64,000 nucleotides of DNA from Rhodopseudomonas pentothenatexigens. GTDB taxonomy: Bacteria > Pseudomonadota > Alphaproteobacteria > Rhizobiales > Xanthobacteraceae. Position numbers and translations under genes: made by a program. The notes beneath the pieces were generated by a model, which ran no database searches, had not been told where the DNA came from, and saw only the letters and a program-made list of their open reading frames with translations. Location of the stretch: the NCBI RefSeq assembly GCF_900218015.1, contig NZ_UFQQ01000015.1:62001-126000 (forward strand). The letters are read 5' to 3'. Below are positions 7,790-17,930 of the stretch, one piece after another. The first letter of the stretch is position 1; each line of letters opens with the position of its first letter.

Positions 7790-8950
7790 TCAGCGCAGGC
7801 CGAGCCCGCGGGCGATGATGCCGCGCAGCACCTCGGTGGTGCCGCCCTGGATGGTGAGCTTCGGCGCCAGCTTGGTGGCAAAAGCCGTGAGCTCGTCGAG
7901 TGTGGCATGATTCGAGGCTTCGCCGTCGACGAAGGCGGCGAGTTCGCGAACTCGGTGCGGTAATTGTTGCTCCCAGATCGTGCCGATGTCCTTGACGATC
8001 GAGGCTTCCACCACCGGCTCCTTGCCGGCCTGCAGCATGCCGGCGACAGACACCGACATCCGCCGCATGGTGTGCAGCTGCGCCACCAGCCGGCCGATGC
8101 CCTCGGCGCCGCGCGTATCCGGATCGGGGCCGAGTGCGCGCACCAGTTCGGTGAGCACGTAGTAGGTCTCGAGAAAGCGCTCCGGCCCCGACCGCTCGTA
8201 GGCGAGTTCGGACGTCGCCTGCTTCCAGGCGCCGTCGACCTCGCCGAGCAGATGATCGTCCGGTACGAACACGTCGGTGAACACCACCTCGTTGAATTCG
8301 TATTGTCCGGTGATCTGCGCGATCGGGTTCACCTTGATGCCGGGCGACTTCATGTCGACCAGGAACTGGGTCAGGCCGTGACGGCGATTTTCCTTGGTCG
8401 GCGGCGAAGTGCGGAAGATCGCGATCATGTAGTCGGCGATGTGCGCCGAAGTCGTCCAGATCTTCGAGCCGTTGATCAGATAGCCGCCGTCGGTCTTGGT
8501 CGCCTTGGTCTTGGCGGCGAACAGGTCGGAGCCGGAATTCGGCTCGCTCATGCCGATCGCGAAGCACAACTCCCCACGGCAGATCCGCGGGAGAATGTCC
8601 ATCTTGATGTGCTCGGGCGCGTATTTCAGCAGCACCGGGCCGCTCTGGCGGTCGGCCACGAAGAACCGCCGGGTCGGCGCATTGGCGATGCGCATTTCTT
8701 CGGTGACGACGTAGCGTTCCAGGAAGGTGCGCTCGTGGCCGCCGTATTTTTTGGGCCAGGTCATGCCGAGCCAGCCACGCTCGCCGACACGGCGGGAGAA
8801 TTCAGGCGCGTCGGAATCTTCGCGCTGCGGCTTGTGCGGATCGAAGGTGCCGGCGGCGATCTCTTCGGCGAGGAAAGCGCGGACTTCCTTGCGCAGTTCT
8901 TCGCAGACGGGCGGCAGGCGGATCGGATCGAAACGGAGGGCGGCGGTCAT
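7790..8950 (-). CDS. Acyl-CoA dehydrogenase, FAD-dependent (large partner of a pair)
   Basis: 386 aa. Flavoenzyme that oxidises an acyl-CoA to the enoyl-CoA. It shows FAIGMSEPNSGSDLFAAKT (FAD/substrate segment), KIWTTSAHIADY and the C-terminal LTIQGGTTEVLRGIIARGL. In MCAD-type enzymes the catalytic Glu is in YEGTxQ at that last site; here it reads QGGTTE, as in subfamilies that work as two-gene complexes. It is co-directional with, and 26 bp from, a second, more divergent acyl-CoA dehydrogenase, matching the alpha2beta2 pattern described for Mycobacterium ChsE-type enzymes and the PimC/PimD pair of Rhodopseudomonas. Substrate not deducible. Confidence 0.92.
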   Translation of the reverse strand: MTAALRFDPIRLPPVCEELRKEVRAFLAEEIAAGTFDPHKPQREDSDAPEFSRRVGERGWLGMTWPKKYGGHERTFLERYVVTEEMRIANAPTRRFFVADRQSGPVLLKYAPEHIKMDILPRICRGELCFAIGMSEPNSGSDLFAAKTKATKTDGGYLINGSKIWTTSAHIADYMIAIFRTSPPTKENRRHGLTQFLVDMKSPGIKVNPIAQITGQYEFNEVVFTDVFVPDDHLLGEVDGAWKQATSELAYERSGPERFLETYYVLTELVRALGPDPDTRGAEGIGRLVAQLHTMRRMSVSVAGMLQAGKEPVVEASIVKDIGTIWEQQLPHRVRELAAFVDGEASNHATLDELTAFATKLAPKLTIQGGTTEVLRGIIARGLGLR

Positions 8951-8976
8951 CGCATAATCTCGCTACGTTGATGCGG

Positions 8977-10041
8977 TCAGCGCGAGGCGACCAGCGGCCA
9001 CAAATCGTCGGCGCCGCGCTTGGCCACCATACGGCCGAGCTCGACCGCCCAATGGCTCTCATTGCCGAAATCGTCGCGCCAGGCGAGCGCACGCAGGCTG
9101 AACCGATGCAGGACGTGCTCGGCGGTGAAGCCGATCGCGCCGTGCACCTGATGGGCGATCGCCGCGCCTTTCTCGGCCGCTTCGGCGCAGCGGATTTTTG
9201 CAGCCGCAGCTTCGAGCAACACCGCGTCGTCGAACGCTTCCGCGCTGCTGATCGCGTCGGCGGCGGAGGTCGCCGCCGCCAGCGCGGCGGAAGTCTCACC
9301 GGCGAGCTTCGCCAGATTATGCTGCACCGCCTGGAATTTGCCGATCTTCTTTTCGAACGCGACGCGCTCGTTGGCGTAAGTCACGCTGCGGTCGAGCAGC
9401 GTTTCCAGCGCGCCGGCGATCTGCAGGCTGCGCGCAACGGCGCCCATCAGCATCAACGAGGTCTGATCGAGGCCTTCAGGCGCGGACGCCGTGGCGATCG
9501 GCGTGACCTTGTCGAAGGTGACGACGTCCGACGCATCGCCGCCGACGCCGAGACCTCTGTCGATCCGGCAGGCCGGCGCCTGCACCAGCGCGATCGTCGC
9601 GCCGGCGGCGCTCTGCGCCAGCACCGCGATGTGCTGCGCGGCTTGCGCGAACGGCACGCCGCGCGCACGGCCGGACAACCTGCCGTCGGCGTCCAGCGTG
9701 ATGCGATCTTTCGGATGAGCCGGCGCGATCGTCATCGCGCCTTCGGGCGCTAAAATCTTGCCCTGCGCCAGCAGCCAGCCGGCCAGCATGGTTTCAGCGA
9801 GCGGCACGGCGAGGCCAGCACGGCCGGCGGCGTTGAGCACGCCGAATCCTTCGGCGAGGCTGGCGCCGGAGCCGCCGAACTCATCCGGCACCCAGGACAG
9901 TGGCAGCCCGGATTCACTCAGCGCCTGCCACAGCGGCGCCTTCCAGGTCTCGGCTTTGTCGGCGTTGATGGTTCGCGCATCGGCGAGGTCGGCGAAGATC
10001 TTCTCCGCGGTCTCGACGACGATGTTGTCGGTCTCCGTCAC
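8977..10041 (-). CDS. Acyl-CoA dehydrogenase (small partner of a pair)
   Basis: 354 aa when started at the GTG at 10041 (protein MTETDNIVVETAEKIFADL); the frame is open to an ATG at 10155 but the extra 38 residues look non-coding. N-terminal helical domain, a reduced middle domain and a C-terminal domain with RVAFEKKIGKFQAVQHNLA and HGAIGFTAEH, the Arg/FAD-contact and dimer-contact segments of the family. The middle beta domain is short and lacks the SEPxxGSD segment of its neighbour, so it probably needs that partner. First gene of the minus-strand trio, diverging from the SDR gene at 10302. Confidence 0.9.
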   Translation of the reverse strand: MTETDNIVVETAEKIFADLADARTINADKAETWKAPLWQALSESGLPLSWVPDEFGGSGASLAEGFGVLNAAGRAGLAVPLAETMLAGWLLAQGKILAPEGAMTIAPAHPKDRITLDADGRLSGRARGVPFAQAAQHIAVLAQSAAGATIALVQAPACRIDRGLGVGGDASDVVTFDKVTPIATASAPEGLDQTSLMLMGAVARSLQIAGALETLLDRSVTYANERVAFEKKIGKFQAVQHNLAKLAGETSAALAAATSAADAISSAEAFDDAVLLEAAAAKIRCAEAAEKGAAIAHQVHGAIGFTAEHVLHRFSLRALAWRDDFGNESHWAVELGRMVAKRGADDLWPLVASR

Positions 10042-10301
10042 GGCGTTTCCCGGTTGCGCACTCAGCTCCCGGCGGATCGCCTCGCATGCGTGCTGGTCTT
10101 GTTGTTGCGCGGCATGATGCGGAAAAGCGGAAACGAACACAAGCGCGGCCGGCACGGGGCGGACTGCGCGCCTGACATGGTCGAACCTCCTGTGACAACA
10201 GGCTTATTCCACATCGCGGGCTTTGCCGGGTTGCCCTCGATGGCGCAACCGATATGGTGGCGGCAACGCGGCGAAGCCGGTTCGATGCAGAGGGAGTGAA
10301 G

Positions 10302-11084
10302 ATGTCAGACGGACTGAACGTGATCGTCACCGGGTCGGCCTCCGGCCTGGGCGCCGCCACCGCCAAGATCCTGGCGAAGGACGGTGCACGGCTGGTGATC
10401 AACTACGCATCGAGCAAGGACGACGCCGAGGCGACGGCCGAGGACTGCCGCAAGCTCGGCGCAGCCGACGTGATCGTGGTGCAGGGAGACGTTTCCAAGG
10501 ACGACGACTGCAAGCGCATCGTCGAGGCCGCGGCGCCTTGGGGCAGGCTCGACGCGCTGGTCAACAATGCCGGCACCACCAAGCACGTCGCGCATCATCT
10601 GCTCGATCAATTGTCGGCCGACGATTTCCAGCGCATCTACGCGATCAACGCCATCGGCCCGTACCAGATGGTCCGCGCCGCGCGCGAGCTGCTCGTCGCC
10701 GGCGCCAAGGCGGCCGGCCGCGCTTCGGCCGTGGTCAACGTCTCGTCGGTCGCCGGCATCAGCGGCATCGGCTCGTCGATCGCCTATGCGGCCAGCAAGG
10801 GCGCGCTCAACACCATGACGCTGTCGCTGTCGCGCGCGCTGGCGCCGAACATCCGGGTCAACGCGATCTGTCCCGGCTACATCGACACGCCCTGGTTCAC
10901 CAAGGGCCGCGGCGCCGAGGAAGCCAAGCAGGTGCGTGACATGGTGGTGTCGCGCGTGCCGCTGAAGATCGCCTCGACCGCCGAAGACATCGCCGAACTG
11001 GTATGCTTCCTGGCGACCCCGAAATCGGCCAGCATGACCGGCGAACTGGTGCGAATGGATGCCGGCATGCATCTGGCCGGGTGA
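10302..11084 (+). CDS. Short-chain dehydrogenase/reductase (SDR)
   Basis: 260 aa. ATG at 10302 with AGGGAG 5 nt upstream. NAD(P) binding motif TGSASGLGAATAK (TGxxxGxG), NNAG (LVNNAG), catalytic Ser in VVNVSSVAGISG and YAASKGALN (YxxxK), so all classical SDR residues are present. The C-terminal ITGEL-like segment (SMTGELVRMDAGMHLAG) is standard. It diverges from the acyl-CoA dehydrogenase pair and may supply the 3-hydroxyacyl dehydrogenase step of the same pathway, though that is context only. Confidence 0.92.
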   Translation: MSDGLNVIVTGSASGLGAATAKILAKDGARLVINYASSKDDAEATAEDCRKLGAADVIVVQGDVSKDDDCKRIVEAAAPWGRLDALVNNAGTTKHVAHHLLDQLSADDFQRIYAINAIGPYQMVRAARELLVAGAKAAGRASAVVNVSSVAGISGIGSSIAYAASKGALNTMTLSLSRALAPNIRVNAICPGYIDTPWFTKGRGAEEAKQVRDMVVSRVPLKIASTAEDIAELVCFLATPKSASMTGELVRMDAGMHLAG

Positions 11085-11107
11085 GACCGCCGCGACACGA
11101 AACCACG

Positions 11108-11129
11108 GCGGCCCGGAATGCCGGGCCGC
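11108..11129. terminator. Hairpin between convergent genes
   Basis: Perfect 9-bp stem GCGGCCCGG / CCGGGCCGC with an AATG loop, 23 bp after the SDR stop and facing the convergent GlsB-like gene. There is no good T run, so efficiency is uncertain. Confidence 0.6.
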
Positions 11130-11152
11130 TTCGCATCAGCAAGGATCAAACA

Positions 11153-11449
11153 TCAGCGCGGATCGGACGGGTAGCGGTTGCCGGGATCGGAGATCATCCG
11201 CCGGGCCACCAGCCTGTTCCAGATGAACAGCACCGCCACCGCGCCGATCGTCGCGGTGATGAAGCCGGCGCCCTGATTGGGGCCGTAATGCCCGATCATC
11301 TGCCCGACCGCGGTGGCGAGAAAAGCGCCGGCGATGCCGAGCACCGTTGTGAGAACGAACCCTTGCGGGTTGTTCGGCCCAGGCGACAGCACCCGTGCGA
11401 TGATGCCGGCGACGAAGCCGACCACCAGGATCCAGATCAATCCGCTCAT
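11153..11449 (-). CDS. GlsB/YeaQ/YmgE family stress-response membrane protein
   Basis: 98 aa small inner-membrane protein with three hydrophobic segments (WILVVGFVAGIIARVL, VLTTVLGIAGAFLATAVG, GAGFITATIGAVAVLFIW) and short polar loops, the pattern of transglycosylase-associated (YeaQ/YmgE) proteins. The C-terminal 15 residues are polar. Function in this family is poorly defined; it is often stress induced. Confidence 0.9.
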   Translation of the reverse strand: MSGLIWILVVGFVAGIIARVLSPGPNNPQGFVLTTVLGIAGAFLATAVGQMIGHYGPNQGAGFITATIGAVAVLFIWNRLVARRMISDPGNRYPSDPR

Positions 11450-11514
11450 GTCAGGGTCCTTTCCGACCAGCAGGCTTCATCGAACGTGCATGCGGACAAT
11501 TCGATCGTCGCCGA

Positions 11515-12075
11515 TCAGATCCAGCGCGAGGCTTCGTCGTCGGTCGGCAGCCGCCCGTCCGGCGTGAGCCGATCGACCACGTCCGGCAGATAGCGGCTGA
11601 GACCGTCGAGCAACTCGTCGCGCGACATCCCGGTCTGGCGGGTCATCGCGTCGATCTGATCGGCGCCCAGCGCGCTGGCGAGGTCGTTCGGTCCGATCTC
11701 TTGGTTCGGGCCACGGCCGACCCAGGAGTCGGCGGCGTCGCCGAGCCCATTGTTCTGAAGCTGCCGCAGCAGATCGCCGAGCCCGCCCGACAGCACGCTG
11801 CCGGCCGCGCCGCCGAGCACGAGACCGCCGAGGCCGCCTTTGAGGAAATCGCCCCAGCCACCACCGGTGTTTTCCGGAGGGGGCGCAGGCATCGGACGCG
11901 TCTGATTGGCAGGCGCGGTCTGCGGCTGCCCGCTGGTCATGTGCTTATACGCCTTCCACGCCAGCAGCGCGAGAATCGCCATGGTGAACTTGGACATGCC
12001 GCCGCTTTTGTCCTGCGGATCGGCGGGACCGCGCGGGCCGTTCTGCATGCCGTTGAGGATGTCGAGCAAACCCAT
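11515..12075 (-). CDS. YidB family (DUF937) protein
   Basis: 186 aa. ATG at 12075 chosen because GGAGG lies 5 nt upstream; the frame is open to 12534, where it only shadows the next gene. The first 55 residues hold MGLLDILNGMQNG and one hydrophobic helix (FTMAILALLAW), followed by a Pro/Asn-rich linker. A Gly-rich segment (GGLGGLVLGGAAGSVLSGG) follows, then the conserved YidB core (GADQIDAMTRQTGMSRDELL...LPDVVDRLTPDGRLP). Function unknown. Confidence 0.85.
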   Translation of the reverse strand: MGLLDILNGMQNGPRGPADPQDKSGGMSKFTMAILALLAWKAYKHMTSGQPQTAPANQTRPMPAPPPENTGGGWGDFLKGGLGGLVLGGAAGSVLSGGLGDLLRQLQNNGLGDAADSWVGRGPNQEIGPNDLASALGADQIDAMTRQTGMSRDELLDGLSRYLPDVVDRLTPDGRLPTDDEASRWI

Positions 12076-12212
12076 CGAGGCCTCCCATGTGGTGCCGGCG
12101 CGGCGCCGCTGCGGCGCGGTGCTCTCGGTCGGCAACACAACGTAGGAAGGGCTGATGGAGTTTCCAAGGCGGACCCGGCGGTCGCACCGAATCCGAAAAC
12201 CGTACCGGTCGC

Positions 12213-13544
12213 TCAGCTGGTGATGCGCGCGTCGGCGACGGCTTTCTTGAACAGCGCGTTCATCGCATCGGCGATGCCCTGGGTGGGGCTGACTTCGAAG
12301 TAGAAGCCCGGCGACGCGCAGGTTTCCATGTTCTGCGCGATCTCGCTGTTCGGCGACGGACCGTAGGGACCGGCGTTGAACGGCGCGATCCACTTCTTGT
12401 ACCAGTCGTTGCTCGGCAGGTTGAGATAGGTGGTGTACAGCACCGCGACCTTGACGCCACGGTCCTTCAAGGTCTTGCACAACTTCGGATTGATCGGCGA
12501 CTGGCAGCGGTTGCCGGTCTTGGGCTTGAGGCAACTCGGATTGTATTCGTCAGCGACGCCGTCCGAGACGAAGAACAGGTATTTCAACGGCGAACCCGCC
12601 GCCCCGGTTCCAGGATTGGTGATCAGTTTGTCGATCGCCGGCAGGATCGTGGTGTACTGGGTGTCCTGATCGTTGTTGTCGTTCTGCCCCTTCACGGTCA
12701 TCAGATCGATCGCCCCGGCGGCGGTCTTGGCGCTCGACAGGCTGGCCGACAGCGAGAACAGATTGCGCAGACCCGCGGTCTGCGCCGAGGCGCCGAAATC
12801 GTAAATCGCCATCCGGAACTGATTGGAATAGGTCGCAGTGGCGGCGGCGGTGTCCATCAACTGCTCGGTGGCGCTGCGCAGCACGTCGATCCGGGTGGTA
12901 ATGCCCAGCGTCTTGGCGAGCTTGTAGTAGTTGTTGCTGTTGTTGAGGTCGTGGCAGGCGAAGGCGCAATGGTCGTCCGACGATTTGTTGGCGGTCGCGG
13001 CCACCATCGCGGCGACGTCGGTCGGTGTGGCGCCGACGCCCATCGACGGCGAATTGTCGAGCAGCAGATAGAAATCGATGTATTTCGGCATGCTGGCGGT
13101 GGCGGTCGAGACACCGCCGACCGTCATATTCGAGATGCCGGCCGCCTTCATGAACATGGTGGAGACCTGCGCCGAGAACGTCACCTTCGACGTCACGGCT
13201 TCTCCGCTCTTGCTGACTGTCGCAACCACGCTGCCGAGCGTGTAGCCGGTCAGGTTCGCGAGATTTCCGTTGAAGATCCGCAGCGCGTCCTCGGTACCGG
13301 AGGTGATCACGCCGTCGCCGGACATCGAGCCCGCAGCGATATAGGCCGGCGACGTCCGCGACACGGCACCGACCGAGGCGGCGTCCGCAGCCGCCTGCAG
13401 CTTGCTGCGCAGGGCATTGGCGCGGCTGTAGTCGACCGCAGAACCGACCGCCGCGATCAGCGGGGCCAGCACGATCGCGAACATGATCGCGACGTTGCCG
13501 CGGCAATTGCGGCCGAAACGGGCAACGGATTTTGCAAACGCCAT
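12213..13544 (-). CDS. TadG-like pilus-locus protein with von Willebrand A domain
   Basis: 443 aa from ATG at 13544. The N-terminus (RFGRNCRGNVAIMFAIVLAP then a hydrophobic helix) is the TadE/TadG-like signal-anchor that is processed in Flp/Tad systems. A VWA domain follows with a MIDAS DxSxS motif (LLDNSPSMG, about residue 160) and a large region to the C-terminus that includes several Cys (CAFACHD, CLKPKTGNRCQ, CKTLKD). No other tad genes are nearby, so it is a stand-alone member. Probable role: surface-exposed adhesion or pilus-associated factor. The start at 13598 is possible but adds only unremarkable residues. Confidence 0.85.
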   Translation of the reverse strand: MAFAKSVARFGRNCRGNVAIMFAIVLAPLIAAVGSAVDYSRANALRSKLQAAADAASVGAVSRTSPAYIAAGSMSGDGVITSGTEDALRIFNGNLANLTGYTLGSVVATVSKSGEAVTSKVTFSAQVSTMFMKAAGISNMTVGGVSTATASMPKYIDFYLLLDNSPSMGVGATPTDVAAMVAATANKSSDDHCAFACHDLNNSNNYYKLAKTLGITTRIDVLRSATEQLMDTAAATATYSNQFRMAIYDFGASAQTAGLRNLFSLSASLSSAKTAAGAIDLMTVKGQNDNNDQDTQYTTILPAIDKLITNPGTGAAGSPLKYLFFVSDGVADEYNPSCLKPKTGNRCQSPINPKLCKTLKDRGVKVAVLYTTYLNLPSNDWYKKWIAPFNAGPYGPSPNSEIAQNMETCASPGFYFEVSPTQGIADAMNALFKKAVADARITS

Positions 13545-13753
13545 GGGAAGCGCCCGGCTGACACAATGGCCGGAGCCTAGCCCGAGCTGCCTAAGCAAGA
13601 CTTAAGCGGGAACCCGAAATCCCAGACGAGCGGCCGGTTCGGTCCGGACCCGCGCCGGAAATGCGACACCGCCGCCGTCCGACTTCCGGGTAGCGATCGG
13701 GCCGCCGCTCTGCTATGGGAGGCTCCTGCTTGCGGCCTTGCCCGCAGCCGGAC

Positions 13754-13830
<77 letters not shown>

Positions 13831-13888
13831 GCTCACCCGCCAAACCGGCCGGTGAGCGCCATGTCGACCTCTGCAGACAACCGGACGA

Positions 13889-14890
<1,002 letters not shown>

Positions 14891-14981
14891 GAGCTTCCTT
14901 GTTTGTTTGATGGGAATGCGGACGCGACGCGATCTTAGTTGATCCGCGCCGAAAGGAAATCGGCGCGCGCAGGCTGCGCCT

Positions 14982-15932
14982 TTAAGCCGGCAATGCCTGC
15001 ATCACGCGGTCGAGCGCCCGGGTGTAGACCTGCTCGGCAAGGTCCGGAAATCGGCGGCTGAGCGATTCGATCATCACGCCGGAGTTGATCTCCAGCACGC
15101 GCGGTCCTTGCGCGGTCCACACCACATCGACGGCGCCGAAGCCGAGGCCGATCGCGTCGGCGGCCTCGGCGGCGATCGCCACGCACGCGGTGCGCAGCTC
15201 TCCATCGCCGATCAGTTCGGGCTCGGCGCCGAATTCCAGATTGTGGCGCCAGTCGAGCGGGAACTGTGCGCCGGCCGGCACCACCGCATCCAGCGCGGCG
15301 TGGCCCGCCGGCAGATTCGCCAGCACGGCGCCGAGCCGGTCCGCCGGCACCGCGTCGAGCAGAAGCTGCAATGCGCTGCGCACGCCATCGCCAGTGATCG
15401 CCGGGCGCTTCTTCTCGTAAACCACCAGCGGCACCCGATCGAGCAGGATCACGCGCACCTCGCGGGCGATGTCGAAATACGGCGCGATCGCCAGATTCTG
15501 GTTGGCGGCGAAAATCGCGGTCGCGGCGCGCTCGAGCTCCAGCTCGGCGGTCGCCTTGAACACCAGATGGCCGCAGGTGCCTTCGTTCGGCTTCAGCACC
15601 AGCCCCGCCGGATCGGCCCGCAGCATCTCCAGCATCGCCGACCAATGGCCGCCGCTCGGCACGTATTTGAAGTGTTCGTGATTCATGAACAGCCGATGCG
15701 GAACGCAGGCGATGCCCGCCGCGGCGAGGATGTCGGCAGTCGCCGCCTTGTCGTTGGCCAGGCGATGCGTCACCGAGCTGTTCAGCCCGAAATCGTAACC
15801 ATAGATGAAGTGCCTGGCGTCGCCTTTGCTCAGCACGATCAGCCAGCCGTCGAGCCCGAGCGTGACGTCGACGCGGTGCGCGTCGCAATAGGCTTTGACG
15901 ATCCGGACGATCGCGCGATCGGCGTATTGCAT
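14982..15932 (-). CDS. ATP-grasp ligase of unknown substrate (RimK-like)
   Basis: 316 aa from ATG at 15932 (MQYADRAIVRIVKAYCDAH); the frame is open to 16019 but that part looks like leader. Residues about 60-110 (HRLANDKAATADILAAAGI) form the linker helix before the ATP-grasp, GLVLKPNEGTCGHLVFKA is the nucleotide-binding Lys/Gly loop, VVYEKKRP follows, and the metal site is DVVW...RVLEINSGVMIE. This is the pattern of carboxylate-amine/thiol ligases such as RimK. It diverges from the glutamate-synthase-like gene at 16213 across 280 bp. No biosynthetic cluster around it points to a product. Confidence 0.8.
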   Translation of the reverse strand: MQYADRAIVRIVKAYCDAHRVDVTLGLDGWLIVLSKGDARHFIYGYDFGLNSSVTHRLANDKAATADILAAAGIACVPHRLFMNHEHFKYVPSGGHWSAMLEMLRADPAGLVLKPNEGTCGHLVFKATAELELERAATAIFAANQNLAIAPYFDIAREVRVILLDRVPLVVYEKKRPAITGDGVRSALQLLLDAVPADRLGAVLANLPAGHAALDAVVPAGAQFPLDWRHNLEFGAEPELIGDGELRTACVAIAAEAADAIGLGFGAVDVVWTAQGPRVLEINSGVMIESLSRRFPDLAEQVYTRALDRVMQALPA

Positions 15933-16212
15933 CGGAATTCTCGTCAACAGGCTGTGATCGACACGCGCGGCGGGGCCGCCGGGCGCGCTGGGGATCGCTT
16001 TGGGGCAGGAAAATGTCAAGCAGGACCCAAAGGCGGCTTTCGCACCGGCTCCATGGGCAATTGCGACGCCATCATGACCGCGTCCAAGGGACTGTCCCGG
16101 TTATCGCGTCACAGCGCCCGTGCTATACAGCGCGCCCGATCACGGTGCGCCGCACCGGATTGCCTACTGCTTGGCCGGTCGGACACCCTCCTGCAGGTCC
16201 CGCGGGGATTCC

Positions 16213-17844
16213 ATGGAAACGCTGCTACTTCCGCTCTCGCCGCGCTACATCGTGCTCACCGTCTGCGCCGTGCTCACCGCGCTGTTCGCCGCGATCGCGG
16301 CGATCGATTTTCACACGCCGCTGTTCGGCGTGGTGCTGGTGCCGCTCCTGGTGTTCGGCGCGCTGACGCTGCTCGGCATTCATGATCTGTTGCAGACCAG
16401 CCACGCGGTGCTGCGCAACTATCCGATCGCCGCGCATTTGCGCTTCCTGCTCGAAGAGATGCGCCCGGAGATGCGGCAGTACTTCTTCGAGAGCGAGAAG
16501 GACGGCAAGCCGTTCAGCCGCGACACCCGAGCGCTGGTGTATCAGCGGGCCAAGATGGAGCTCGACAAGCGGCCGTTCGGCACCCAGAAGGACGTCTATG
16601 GCGACGGCTACGAATGGCTGCACCATTCGATGGCGCCGCGACCGCACGTCACCGAGCCGTTCCGGATCACGATCGGCGGGCCGGACTGCACCAAGCCGTA
16701 TTCCGCCTCCGTGTTCAACATCTCTGCGATGAGCTACGGCGCGTTGAGTCCCAACGCGATCCGCGCCCTCAACGCCGGCGCCAGGAAGGGCGGCTTCGCG
16801 CACGACACCGGAGAAGGCGGCGTCAGCCCTTATCACCGCGAGGCCGGCGGCGATCTGATCTGGGAGATCGGCTCCGGCTATTTCGGCTGCCGCACCCGCG
16901 ACGGAAATTTCGATCCCGAGGCGTTCGCCCGCGTCGCCGCCGACGATCAGATCAAGATGGTCGAACTGAAGGTCAGCCAGGGTGCCAAGCCGGGCCATGG
17001 CGGCGTGCTGCCGATGGCCAAGATCTCCGAGGAGATCTCACAGATCCGCGGCGTCGGCATGGACGAGGACTGTGTCTCGCCGCCTTACCACAAGGCGTTC
17101 TCGACCCCGATCGAGATGATGCGGTTCATCGCCGAGATGCGCCGCCTCGCCGGCGGCAAGCCGACCGGCTTCAAGCTCTGTGTCGGCCATCCCTGGGAGT
17201 TTCTGGCGATCTGCAAGGCGATGCTCGCCACCGGGATCTACCCGGATTTCATCGTGGTCGACGGCAAGGAAGGCGGCACCGGCGCCGCCCCGCTGGAGTT
17301 CATGGACCACCTCGGCATGCCGATGCGCGACGGCGTCAGCTTCGTGCACAATGCGCTGATCGGGATCGGCGCACGCGATCGCGTCAAGCTCGGCGCCTCC
17401 GGCAAGATCGCCACCGGCTTCGACATGGCCCGCGCCATGGCGCTCGGCGCCGACTGGTGCAACTCGGCGCGCGGCTTCATGTTTGCGCTCGGCTGCATCC
17501 AGTCGCTGAGCTGCCACACCGACCGCTGCCCGACCGGGGTGACCACCCAGGAGCCGACGCGCTACCGCGCGCTGGTGGTGCCGCACAAGCTGGAGCGGGT
17601 TTACAATTATCACCATGCGACGCTGCAGGCGCTGGGCGAGCTGGTCGCGGCCGCCGGTCTCGACCATCCGCGCGACATCCGCCCGTATCACTTCTCGCAG
17701 CGGACCTCGTCGTCCGACGTGGTGTCGCTGGCGCAGCTCTTTCCGGCGCTGCGTTCGGGCGAATTGCTGGACGGCACCGACGATGCCCGTTTCAAACAGG
17801 CCTGGGCGATGGCCCGGGCCGACAGCTTCGCGCCGGTTTGCTGA
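16213..17844 (+). CDS. FMN-binding glutamate synthase family protein, membrane-tethered
   Basis: 543 aa from ATG at 16213 (GGGG about 8 nt upstream). Residues 1-60 hold two hydrophobic helices (IVLTVCAVLTALFAAIAAI, GVVLVPLLVFGALTLL). The remainder is the GltB FMN (synthase) domain: NISAMSYGALSPNAIRALN, GEGGVSPYH, KPGHGGVLP, DGKEGGTGAAP and a 3Fe-4S cluster motif (CIQSLSCHTDRC, C-x5-C-x4-C). The N-terminal glutaminase domain and C-terminal beta-helix of full GltB are absent. It resembles the archaeal-type or stand-alone synthase domains found in many Rhizobiales. Substrate and electron donor unknown. Confidence 0.92.
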   Translation: METLLLPLSPRYIVLTVCAVLTALFAAIAAIDFHTPLFGVVLVPLLVFGALTLLGIHDLLQTSHAVLRNYPIAAHLRFLLEEMRPEMRQYFFESEKDGKPFSRDTRALVYQRAKMELDKRPFGTQKDVYGDGYEWLHHSMAPRPHVTEPFRITIGGPDCTKPYSASVFNISAMSYGALSPNAIRALNAGARKGGFAHDTGEGGVSPYHREAGGDLIWEIGSGYFGCRTRDGNFDPEAFARVAADDQIKMVELKVSQGAKPGHGGVLPMAKISEEISQIRGVGMDEDCVSPPYHKAFSTPIEMMRFIAEMRRLAGGKPTGFKLCVGHPWEFLAICKAMLATGIYPDFIVVDGKEGGTGAAPLEFMDHLGMPMRDGVSFVHNALIGIGARDRVKLGASGKIATGFDMARAMALGADWCNSARGFMFALGCIQSLSCHTDRCPTGVTTQEPTRYRALVVPHKLERVYNYHHATLQALGELVAAAGLDHPRDIRPYHFSQRTSSSDVVSLAQLFPALRSGELLDGTDDARFKQAWAMARADSFAPVC

Positions 17845-17930
17845 CCAGGCTCGTTCTCCGTCATCGCGCGGAGCGAAGCCACAGACGCGGCATGCGGCTC
17901 TGGATGACTTTGCGTCGCTCGCACCGCTGC

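Noticed and set aside
6807-8567. 586-codon minus-strand frame
   Set aside because: Runs out of frame across the acyl-CoA dehydrogenase and crotonase genes, whose motifs are intact in their own frames.
11515-12534. Long version of the YidB gene from 12534
   Set aside because: The extra 153 codons overlap the TadG-like gene out of frame; GGAGG marks the ATG at 12075.
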